The notes beneath the pieces are model-generated. The model made no database searches, had not been told where the DNA came from, and worked only from the letters and a program-made list of their open reading frames with translations. From Coptis chinensis (lineage: Eukaryota; Streptophyta; Magnoliopsida; Ranunculales; Ranunculaceae): a DNA stretch of 64,000 nucleotides. Position numbers and translations under genes: made by a program. Positions 23,247-33,024 of this stretch are shown in pieces. The stretch lies in contig CM027384.1 in the NCBI GenBank assembly GCA_015680905.1, positions 78,835,501 through 78,899,500 of the forward strand. Reading direction: 5' to 3'. The first letter of the stretch is position 1; every line of letters starts with the position of its first letter.

Positions 23247-23700
23247 CGACTGTTTGTGGATGGATCTTCAAATGACAGAAGTGCAGGAGTTGGAGCTGTG
23301 TTAGTTACTCCTGACAACATGCGACTAGAGAAATCTATTCGGTTAGGTTGGAATGCCTATAACAATGAAGCAGAGTATGAGGCGACTCTTGCTGGCCTCA
23401 CAATGGCTCTCGACCTGGGCTTAACACACCTCACAGTTTTTAGTGACTTACAGCTGGTTGTGTTTCAAGTTGATGGAGGTTACAAGGGCAGAGATGAATG
23501 AATGGCTAAATACCTGGAGCTGGTAAGGGGTCTTTAGAGTAAGTTTGAGAATATTCAGTTTTATCAGTTGCCTCGATCAGAAAATTGACACGCAAATGTG
23601 CTGGCATATGTTAGACAATAGCGAGTCTCGCCCATTCCTATAGAGTTCCAGGATAAACCTAGTATCCATGCACCCACTGTTACAACATTTTGTGTTATTC
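23247..23700 (+). pseudogene. Second RNase H of Element 5
   Basis: RLFVDGSSNDRSAGVGAVLV (23247 on), NNEAEYEATLAGLTMALDLG, LTVFSDLQLVVFQVDGGYKG, then FYQLPRSEN*HANVLAYV. The D, E, D residues of the RNase H1-type fold are present. A second RNase H after the RT-RNase H is the hallmark of Tat elements. Confidence 0.85.
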
Positions 23701-23720
23701 CAGTCACCACACCAAACTAG

Positions 23721-24930
23721 ATGGATCCATACAAGTCTTACCTTAAGGACATGATACTTCCAGAGGATAGGAACACGGCCAGACACCTGCTTGCAAAGGT
23801 ACCAAGATTCACCCTCATTGGGGATGATCTATACAAGAAGTCATTCCTGGGACCTCACCTGCGATGTCTCTCCCCAGACCTCGCTGAACAAGTAATGCGA
23901 GAGGTTCACGAAGGAATATGTGGCAACCGCGCTGGGGGCAGAACACTCACTCTCAAGATCCTAAGGCAAGGGTATTTTTGGCCCTTCATGCAAAAGGATG
24001 CTCAAGTTTTTGCCCACAAATGTGAAAAGTGTCAGCGACATGCTCCGCTTATCCATTCTCTCATGACAGAGCTGCACCCATTGGCCAGTCCCTGGCCATT
24101 TGCACAATGGGGAACTGACATTGTAGGACCCTTGCCACCCGCCCCCGACAATGTTATATTCTTACTAGTTGCGATAGATTACTTCACCAAGTGGATAGAG
24201 GCAGTTCCCATTGTCTTCATTTGAGAACAAGACGTCAGAAAGTTCATTTGGAACAACATTATCTGTAGGTTTGGCATACCCAAGGTCATCATCTCAGATA
24301 ATGGGCAACAATTCCTTGGCGGATTGGTGGCCGAACTCTGTGAAGAACTACACATCACCCATCTTTTCTCAACCCCATGATATCCACAAGGTAATGGCCA
24401 GGTTGAGGTCTCCAATATGGTTATTTTAGATAACATGAAGTGCAAACTAGATGATGCGAAGGGTTTGTGGATCGAGGAACTACCTAAGGTCCTATGGGTG
24501 TACCGAATTGCACCCAGATGATCGACTGGTGAGTCTCCATTTTCATTGACCTACAGAACTGAAGCTGTCATACCTCCCAAACTTGTAGCCCCCACTCAGA
24601 AGTTGGACGTTGTGCACACACTGGACATTGAAGAATTGTTATACAGAGAAATGGATCTCCTAGATGAAAAGCAAGAAGGCGCCACATTGCGCTTGGCTGC
24701 CAACCAGCAGATTCTGAAAAGATCATACAAGAGAGTCCGAATTTGAGCTTTCAAATCTAGCAATCTGGTTCTGCGTGAGATCTCAAAGCATAATGACAAG
24801 CTTGGGACAAACTGGGAGGGACCCTACATCATCGACAAGGTTGGCCGAACTGGTTTTTACTATTTACGTACTGTTGAAGGGACGTTCTTGTCAAACCATG
24901 GAATGCATAACACCTCTGCAAGTACTATCA
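23721..24930 (+). pseudogene. Integrase of Element 5
   Basis: Zinc-binding HHCC region (EVHEGICGNRAGGRTL, H-K-C-E-K-C-Q-R-H, about 23900-24040), core WGTDIVGPLPPAP, VAIDYFTKWIEAVPIV, ISDNGQQFLGG and QGNGQVEVSN (about 24110-24420), then STGESPFSLTYRTEAVIPPK and the C-terminal WEGPYIIDKVGRTGFYYL (about 24820). The catalytic D, D and E positions are recognisable. About six stops, mostly TGA in place of CGA, inactivate it. It would insert the cDNA into host chromatin. Confidence 0.88.
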
Positions 24931-24999
24931 ATAAATTGTTATTTAATGCTTCTTTATGCATTATTTATTCTCTCTAGTTATCAATAAAGTTCCTCACCT

Positions 25000-26011
25000 T
25001 GCAATCGAATTTCTTCCTTACGTCAACTCTTTATTTATTATCCATAATGGACTAAGTCTTTAGGGAATTAACTTCTCACTATCTGTTCAAGAATATTATA
25101 TGCCAATTTGCTTTGGAACCAGAGATACTGACTTTAGGGATGCCAAACTGTATGCCAGTTCCCTTCTCATCCCTATGTAACATGAACTGTATGCCAGTTC
25201 TTTAAGACTAAGATTATCCTCGATGGGTTAAGCCTTTAGGGAATCTAACTATACTAACTGTTCAATAAACTGTATGCTAGCTTGACTTGGAACCGGAGAT
25301 AGTATTCTTGAGAGCCCGAACTGTATGCCAGTTCCTTGCATTCTCATAACATCACTAATGGGGGTTGCTGGGAAGATTTGTGTTGGATCCAGATCCTAGC
25401 ATGCAATCATTGGCCTAGAATTATATCGGCATGATGGTGCGGAGGAAGACTCCCCCACTATTGTTCTGGCGATAACCTATTTATTTTTTAAATAAACAGG
25501 ACCTATCGTTGTTAAACACAGTGTTGTGCTCAAGGCACCAAGTTACCTTCGCATAAACATATAGCTCCTCTGTGACACTGTTTTTCTATTACGACCGAAC
25601 TCTCAGTTACGGTTAAACTTGGACGGCTCCCATGATATCTTGATCAGATTCTGGTTATGCCTTAATTTAACCTGTTTAGCCTATTAGGGTAACCTATTGT
25701 TGTTCCAAATGAACTTTGGGGGCATTAGGGGTAGGATAGGCATAGTAGTTCATGTCATAATATGTTATATAACATAGAATATTTAAATGCATGCATAAAC
25801 TAGAAGAGCTGCAGAGCTCAGTAAGTAAATAGTATGTGAGCAACATAGCTCAATATTATAGACCCATAGAAATATTGTTTCAAAATAAATGTTTTCTAAA
25901 TCATGAACTGAATAGATAAGTTTTTACTTAGCCTGTTGAGCAGGGGTACGTAGAATCGAATTTTGGTTCAGCATCAGTACTTGCTACTATACTAGCATCA
26001 AGAGTTCACTC
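25000..26011. other. Non-coding spacer between integrase and antisense ORF
   Basis: About 1 kb without coding signal. It contains the hairpin-forming minisatellite at 25080-25340 and lies where the plus-strand pol and minus-strand ORF converge. Confidence 0.7.
25080..25340. repeat. Hairpin-forming minisatellite in Element 5
   Basis: The near-palindrome gaactgtatgccagttc is exact at 25184-25200 and 25318-25334, with variants at 25146-25163, 25269-25283 and 25094. Copies are embedded in longer phrases (ggaaccggagata, cctttagggaat) repeated about 170-180 bp apart. Confidence 0.75.
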
Positions 26012-28853
26012 TCAAGAACTGAATGTGTAGTTGGATTGGCTGGGGATGGTTGGAGGCTGAGCAGAACATTCACTTGAAACGGGCACAGGCAAAAAATGAA
26101 ACTGGACGGCAAGCATGCCATCATCGGTGTATTCTCCATAATATGAGGAAGCATCAGGCATAAGTTCATTCTGAATCGCTGAGATACTGATATTTATGTC
26201 AAGAAATAAGATGAAAAGGTTAGTCACTCACCCCTTATCATCCACCTAAGAAACATACCCAATATCCTCAATAGCCTCCTCAAACTTAACTTGTTTGGCT
26301 GCATTGAAGGAGTCTTCAGAAACATCAAGTACTCTCATAGCAAAACAAATAGCATTTTCAGCTGACCTCTTCTTCACCTCCTACACCACCTTGGAATAGA
26401 ACTCAGAGGTATCCACCAAAAGATCACCAGCCTTCTTTTCAGAATGTAAACACTTCTCTTTGAGAGTCCTCTCATAGCCTGTCATGACTTTATTTGCATG
26501 AGTAATGGCTTAGCCAAGGGTTCTCATCTCGGTATTCCTATGGTGAAGCTCCCCCTGGACTTAGTCATTCTTTGCTTGCAGTGTGGTGAATTAGGAGCGT
26601 AGTTCCAAGAATTTCACTTTCTAAGAAGCAGCCTCGGCAGCTCCCTTTTGGGCCTTGTCTAGAGAGTTTCGCAAGTTGGTAATCGTCTCTCTCATGTTCC
26701 TGAAACTAGCATCTGACTTCTTCTCTCTGGCCAAAAGTTGGTCTACATGGGTTTGCAGTTCCTCAGCCCTTTTCTCAGCAGCCTTTCTTGCTCACTTCAG
26801 CTCGCCAGTGGCCATGTCATCGGCAATTGTACTGGCTGAGGTCGCAAAGATTGGTTCTTTTATGGCCAAGAAGTTATTCACTAACTGAAAAAGAATATAG
26901 GGTGTGTAAGCAACATAATAAGAAAAACATAACATTGTACAGAGAAGGAAGTTTTACCTTGGCAAGATAAACGACAAATCTATGAAAAGACAGATCCAGA
27001 CTATCAGCCATACTAGCTTCAGCTCTATCAACAGGAAGTCGTGCAGCTTCCAAAACTCCAAACGCGATGTCAACATCATTAACTGAGTGCTTATTGGTAA
27101 CAGGAAGCTCATCAGGTCTGCCCCATTGCCTTATCTCCACGATCATCTCTCTTTCAGGAGAGTCTGGGGATTCTGGTGAGAAGGGGATATCATCTGCTCT
27201 TCTCCACTTATGTCCATCCCCAGTTCGAGGAGGAAGGAGAGCAGCAGTTACAGCGGCCGTCTCAACGATGCCTTTCCCTTTTCGGCCATCAGGGAGGGTA
27301 AGATTAGAAGTCATCGGTACATGGTCACCAGCCTGTTCAGAACCTAGGAGACGGTCTGGAACTGGCAGTGGTGGAGTAGCTTCCTCAGAAAACTTAACAT
27401 AACTTGAAACATTCACAGGAGCTTTGAAAAGACTTTTTTCATCTACAAATAAAATACAAAATTTGGTTCTCTTACTTGAGGGTGCAGCACTAGGAACAAA
27501 AGCAGAATCAGTTCTCTTTGACTTTGAGCGGTTGGACGCGCGTACCTCCCTCTTAAAATTGCTAGCTGCCAGAAGTTCGTGCGGCAGTTCAGGGCCTTTT
27601 CCACCAGTGATTATACAATCATCACTGACATCAAGCTCCTAAACTGTACCCGATATGGCAACATCACTAGAAGTCACAATAGAACTCTTCTCTTTACAGT
27701 TCCCCTTTTTTCTAGTGTTAAGAGAATATTCATCCTGACCTGGAGGAGGAAGAAGACTAGCATCTTGATCTACAGGAGGAGGGAGTACTGTGCGCCTAGT
27801 GTTCACAGTGTTAACCCCAAACGGAGAAAAGTCGGGGGCAAGGGCTAGCAGTTCTTCAGTAGACATGTTGAAATACTTAAGGAGGCTGGTGGGATCAGGA
27901 ACTACCACCCAGGGCATCCTCTGATCTTTGGAGATCTTATTGATGAAATCCACAGTAGTTGCATCAGTTGCGGTAAGTTGGTTCCATGGGGAAGAGTCAT
28001 CTAAAGGATAATAACAAGAGAAATCAGTTGAAAGCACTTATGGAGGATTTGTAAATTCATGAGAAAGTATGCTTACTAGTCAGTGCATGAGTATGTTTTC
28101 TGGGAACAGGAATTCCCACTGATTCACCATGAGCATCTTGAGGACGAAGGTCCCACTCATAACCCAGCACCCGGATGTGGTGATCAGCCCAACCCTCATC
28201 ACTGTGCTTTCCCTCAAAGAAGACGATCGGAGCATTCTTGTCCCTAGTCATGAGATAGTAGTAAGACTGGTCCTGAATGCGACAGACCTTATAAAAATAC
28301 CCAAACACCCATATGTTCAAGACGAATCCATGCCTCTTTGCCAGTATGGCAGAGTACATGACAGTTCTGTAGAACATGGGTGCCGCTTGACCAAGGGTGA
28401 GATTGAAGTGGATCAGACACTCCCTTAACAATGGGTGGAGAGGAAGAGTGAGACCGGCCCTGAGTTGACCAATTATGATGAGCGCAACCTCCTTGTAGGC
28501 CAACTCATCAGATAATCTCCCCCACTCAAGCCCAATGTTGGCAGGGATGCGAAATTTCTCTCTAATTAGCTATAGGGAGGAGAGATCCACAAAGTTGATA
28601 AGTGACTAATTTAGGTTCGCAATAGTCAGATGGGATGGACGGTTACGATTAACCCAAGCGTTGCGCCTTTTCGGGATGGAACTGCCATCATTACCTTTTT
28701 CGGGAAACAACGTGTCTGCTCGAGCCGTCTTTTCTGAGCCTTAATTAGGTGAGTCCATAAGCAGTTCCAACAACTGTTTATGAAAAAGATTCTCGTGCCC
28801 AAAAGTAGTGTTGCTTCAAGCGCCCACATGCTAGATGACACGAGAGGGGGCAT
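26012..28853 (-). pseudogene. Antisense spliced additional ORF of Element 5 (gypsy-type transposon domain, PF04195-like)
   Basis: Runs opposite to gag-pol. The N-terminal part (about 28600-28080) reads GLTLPLHPLLRECLIHFNLT then LGQAAPMFYRTVMY, the pattern I associate with the Pfam putative gypsy-type transposon domain. Introns have consensus edges: 28001-28076, 26885-26957 and possibly 26179-26231. The middle is Pro/Ser-rich and basic (RASNRSKSKRTDSAF); after the intron at 26885 a long coiled coil follows (ARKAAEKRAEELQTHVDQLL .. to about 26240), and the last exon ends at 26012. Several stops are present. Established knowledge: Tat elements often carry additional ORFs of unknown role, in either orientation. 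Confidence 0.75.
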
Positions 28854-28854
28854 A

Positions 28855-29506
28855 TGTAAGGGGGATTTCCCGTCATTTATTAGATGAGACGTGGACTATG
28901 GATACCTAGAATAAGATGAGAACTATCGGATTAGTTCTGACAATAAGTTATCTCGTGTTTATCACGAGTGTGTCGTAAGCATGTGCTAGTCATGTGATGA
29001 CCCGCCTATGAATATACCAGTTCTCCAAGTCGTTAGGAACTGATAAAGACAGTTCCTGAATATAAGGAAACTAGAGAGGGCAATCTTTGATGATAAAGAA
29101 AGAATTAGAATGGCATATCTTTAAGAGTTACCTTTTAGATCTAATCTTCCCATATGCGATGTGATATTATGACCAACAAGAAAACCTACCTCTAATAAGA
29201 TATGGTCCAGATTCAGACTTCTATGAGGAGAGAATTCCTAATAGGAAGGCAGAGTCCAAAGATGGAAGGGAACTCACAAGCGGTTAGGTTAACCCTAACC
29301 CTAGGACTCTCAAGGCTTTTCCTATATAAACCATAGGAATTCGCTCGTAGGAACTACACAAAATAGGGTTTGATTCTTCTAAATAAGAAGCCGCCAGACG
29401 GTTCAACCCTGAACACTAAATCATCTTATCCCTCCTCTATCAAGAAAAAAGTTCTGAATCACAAGGCATAGAGGATGATCATGGGATACTCAGAAAATCC
29501 CCTACA
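28855..29506 (+). repeat. 3' LTR of Element 5
   Basis: 652 bp, TGTAAGGGGG..CCCCTACA. It lacks about 20 bp after position 35 relative to the 5' LTR and part of the segment before the final 130 bp. TATA box at about 29321. The polypurine run gagaggggg lies immediately upstream. Confidence 0.92.
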
Positions 29507-30177
29507 TCGTCTATGTAGACTTCCATGGTGTCACCTAACATGTCTTGAAACATATCAGTGACGAGTCATTGGTAGGTCGCTCCAGCGTTCTTGAGGTCGA
29601 ACGGGAGGACGTTGTAACAGTAAATTTCTTGCTCTGTTACGAATGAGGTTTTCTCTTGGTCTTCTTCTGTCAGTGGGATTTGGTTGTAGCCATTGTAGGC
29701 ATCCATGAATGATAAGAGCTCGTGGCCACAGGTCTGGTCCACAAGTCGGTTGATTCTTGGTAAGGGGAAGCTATCCTTAGGAGTTTCCTGATTTAAGTTG
29801 GCAAAGTCCACGCAAAGGCGAACTGTGCCATTCTTTTTTAGGATTGCTACTATGTTAGTGACCCATTCAGGATAATCGACCTTCCTAATGAAGCCAACTT
29901 TTTTGAGATTTTTGACCTCTTCATTGATTGTTTTTTTAAATCGAAAAGATAACTTTCGAGGTCGTTGGCGAACTGGTTTAGCATTTGAATTAATATTTAA
30001 CTTATGACATACAACATTAGGATCAATTCCAGGCACATCGATGTACGACCAAGCAAAAATATATTTATTTAATGATAAAAAGCTTACAAGTTGTGTCTTG
30101 AGAGTAGGATCAATGTTAGCTCTTACATAAATGAACTTAAGGTCATCCTCAGTTACTAGGTTGACCTTTTCCTTCAA
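29507..30177 (-). pseudogene. Reverse transcriptase N-terminal half of Element 3
   Basis: LNKYIFAWSYIDVPGIDPNV, WVTNIVAILKKNGTVRLCVD, DSFPLPRINRLVDQTCGHEL, SFMDAYNGYNQIPLTEEDQE and VLPFDLKNAGATYQ are conserved RT blocks; a stop follows, then ..GDTMEVYIDD interrupted by Element 5. The palm and fingers are otherwise well preserved. Confidence 0.9.
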
Positions 30178-30331
30178 CTCAGGCTGAGCAGCCGCCGTAG
30201 TGGCCTGAGCGACCTATGGGGTCTTGGTCTCTTGCACGGTGTCTCCTTGACCTAAAGGGGTGGGGCGACCTCTAGGTATTGGCTTCTAGAGGGACATTTT
30301 TTACCGAGCCCCTAGTGTACTCCTTTGTCAG

Positions 30332-30900
30332 CTAGTTTCGAGGGGTCTTGGTTAAGGTCGTGACCTTATAGATGAAGTCTCCTGCCAACTTGGTTTTGGC
30401 AATCTCTCCCTTGTTTTTGAGTGAAGCCCCAACAGGCATGTTGACTGAGAGGATCTGGTTGCAATTGTGAGCATCGAGTTGGTTGCTTTTAAGTTTTGTC
30501 ATGCCTCTGGGGCCAAGGAAGTGTAAAACCTGATAGAGTGTTGATGGCACTGCTTGTATCTTGTGGATCCAACAACTTCCTAAAATAACAGTATAAGGCG
30601 AGTTAACATCCAGAACGCTGAAGCGCGTGTTGATGCTGACTTTATCTTCGCGTGACCCGACTGAGATAGGTAGAATTATGTCTCCAATTCGATCAGCTTG
30701 AGATCCATTGAAGCCATAGAGGGGGGCTATTGGATTGATCATAACCAACCTAGGCAAGTTCATCTCCTTGAGGGTTTGATAGAATAGAATGTCGCACTGC
30801 CTGGGTCGATCAGGACGCGCTTGATTGTCCAGTTGCTGATTTTGATGTGGACAACTAAGGCATCATTATGGAGGAGGCAAACCTTGTTGAAGTCATCATC
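30332..30900 (-). pseudogene. Aspartic protease of Element 3
   Basis: On the minus strand, TIKRVLIDPGSATFYS near 30800-30760 contains the D-x-G-S active site. After a frameshift, LPRLVMINPIAPLYGFNGSQ and NSPYTVILGSCWIHKIQAVP follow. It is equivalent to the protease of Element 5. Confidence 0.82.
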
Positions 30901-31104
30901 AATGAAGGTTATGTCTCCTGAGCTATGGTCAGCTTGTCGTGGAACGGTGACCTCTTGGGAGGAGAACTGGTATACTTCTTGGAGAGTGCCAAATCTTATC
31001 CTATTCTCCCTAGAGGACGTGACAGAATCATCCTAGAAAATGATCATGTTGATCGTTCTATTATTATCTCTGTCAGATGAGTGCAGGCAGCACTCATGAC
31101 GAGA

Positions 31105-32321
31105 TCACTCATTTGAGAGTCCTCGAGCGTAAGAGCATTCCCTGTTAGTGTTGCATTGTGGAGTTCGGCTTCGCTCTCTCCGAGCCATGAGCTTATGACA
31201 CAGGTCACCATCGGCAATATCAGTATAATGCTTGATATGCCCTACCTCGATGAGGTCTTGAAGGTAATGCTTAAGCCTGCAACATTCGTTGGTCTCATGA
31301 CACTTTGCTTTTTGGAAAACACAATACAGCTTTCTTGGTGTGTCTTCTGGCCATTTTACCTCAGGTCGATAATAGGCCGTTGTTTTTATTTTCTCCAGTA
31401 TGTAGCTTAGAGATCTTGTCAATACAGCGAACTCGCATTTCGTGTGCGTCCTGGTACCAGACTTCTATCTTTGTGGTATGGGTTGCTTTTTAAAGACGGG
31501 GCAGCGTCTGAGATTGATGTGACTTCCCCTTGTTCGCCTTCATGGTCTAAAGCTTCCTGTAACATTATATACTTGTACATGCGAGTGTACAAGTCTTCCA
31601 ATTTTTCAGGACCCTCCTTCATGAGTGACCTGTATAGCCAGGTGTTTTTCTAAATCGCCTTGGTGAATGCCAAGGTTGTGAAGAACTCTTTGAGGTTGCT
31701 ATCCATAGACAACAACTCCGTCTTGAATCGTCCTAAAAAGGAGCGGATTGACTCATCTTTCTTCGGAGACAACATGAAGAGTGAGTCGACATCGGTTTTC
31801 TTACGTCTGTTGTGGACGTAATGGTTAGCGAACTGATCGGTTAGCTTCTCGAAGCTATCGATGGAGTTCAGTTCCAATTAGTTGAACCAGTCGAGAGCTC
31901 CTTCTTTCAGGCTTGTAGGAAACAAGCGGCATTGCAAGTAGTCGAACTCTTGTGCACTAGCGAGCTACGTGTTGACCGGAACATGTACTGCCATCATCGC
32001 AAAGTGCGGCTGGATGAAATCGTATGGGGAGGGTTTACTGACTACCTCCGCTGTGAATGGGGATGCTCGATAGGTTTTCAGCATTTTCTGGACGATCTGA
32101 GTGGCGTCCTTCTTCACAGTACTCTGGTCGATTCACTGGGACAACTCGTTGATTTGCTAGTTCACCTTATTTATGCCGTCCTCAGCGGTGACTTCGTTTG
32201 GGTTCTGGGCTGCCACCTAAGTTTTTAGTGCGGAGTTTTCCTATCTTAAGAGGTTGATGTTGTCATTCATGGCACCCATCTGGGTGGCCATACTCTTTAT
32301 TTGGTCTTGGAGGCTTTCCAT
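31105..32321 (-). pseudogene. gag of Element 3
   Basis: Start ATG complementary to 32319-32321 (MESLQDQIKSMATQMGAMND, a predicted coiled coil). Capsid blocks include KEGALDWFN, LELNSIDSFEKLTDQFANHY and KKDESIRSFLGRFKTELLSM; a degenerate zinc-knuckle region YCVFQKAKCHETNECCRLKH and DLIEVGHIKHY lies near 31330-31230. Multiple stops (for example in the first 60 codons) are present. Confidence 0.85.
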
Positions 32322-32371
32322 GCTTCGTGGGTTTGAGATTTGTTTGAAAGTTTTTGTGGACTCAAAACATC

Positions 32372-32389
32372 GAGCCACAAATGGCGTCA
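32372..32389 (-). promoter_or_regulatory. Primer-binding site of Element 3 (degenerate)
   Basis: The minus strand reads TGACGCCATTTGTGGCTC, resembling TGGCGCCGTCTGTGGGGA of related elements with several transitions. One base separates it from the LTR. Confidence 0.7.
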
Positions 32390-32390
32390 A

Positions 32391-32981
32391 TGTAAAGGTT
32401 GTATTTCATTTAACCTTACTGATGTAGGCAAATGGGGGAGAAAGGATTGTTTGATTGGGTTTGACCGAGTTCGTGTGGACGAACTGCCTATGTATCAAGT
32501 TGTCTCTATTGAGGGGAGACTTGAATCAGGTCAGACATAGTTCCTCATCCTTTTTATATAGGCAAGGTGCCCGCACCTCTTGCTTTCCTGTGTCAGGTCA
32601 GATCCAGGTCTCCAGATCATTTGCGAGCCATGATGGCGAGTTAAGGACATTTATTGCGAAGCGTGCCTAAAGCCTCGGCATTGATGGCTGTATTAAAGAC
32701 TTACGTTATGAGCCGTTGTGGATGAGAGGATTGAGCGCTATGGAGGACTAATGGGTGAGATCGCTTATTCGACTCAAGTCGCTTTGAAGCGAGCTCGCAG
32801 GACGAGTACGTGAGATTGGTTGATGGTGACATCGCTCTAGGCGCGAGTTGAATAGGTTGCTTGCCTGAGTTGAGTCACTATGAAGCAATCTCTGAGGATA
32901 AGGACATGAGGTCTGTTGGTAGTTCTGTATATGCTGGACACGTGTGCGATATTCATTGGATATGAATATTACTCCCTTACA
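32391..32981 (-). repeat. 5' LTR of Element 3
   Basis: 591 bp, TGTAAAGG..CCCTTACA on the plus strand. A minus-strand TATA box (CTATATAAAAAGG, about 32549-32561) supports the orientation. Ends resemble those of the Element 5 LTR, so the two families are related. Confidence 0.85.
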
Positions 32982-33024
32982 CCACCCTCACAAGATAGAT
33001 ATCTTCTCTCTTCTTCACCAACTT

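Larger units (their letters stand above)
18458..29506 (+). mobile_element. Element 5: complete Tat-type Ty3/gypsy element with antisense ORF
   Basis: 11.05-kb element: 5' LTR 18458-19143, primer site 19149-19166, gag, protease, reverse transcriptase, two RNase H domains, integrase, a non-coding repeat spacer, an antisense spliced ORF (26012-28853), polypurine tract (gagaggggg at 28842-28850) and 3' LTR 28855-29506. The flanks tcgtt (18453-18457) and tcgtc (29507-29511) are a 5-bp target duplication with one mutation. The LTRs differ by a deletion of about 20 bp and many substitutions, so the insertion is old. Confidence 0.9.
29507..32981 (-). mobile_element. Element 3, right segment: 5' LTR, gag, protease, first half of RT
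   Basis: Minus-strand order: LTR 32391-32981, primer site 32372-32389, gag from 32321, protease near 30800, reverse transcriptase to 29507. The reading continues at 18457 and then at 13422 once the later insertions are removed. Confidence 0.88.
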
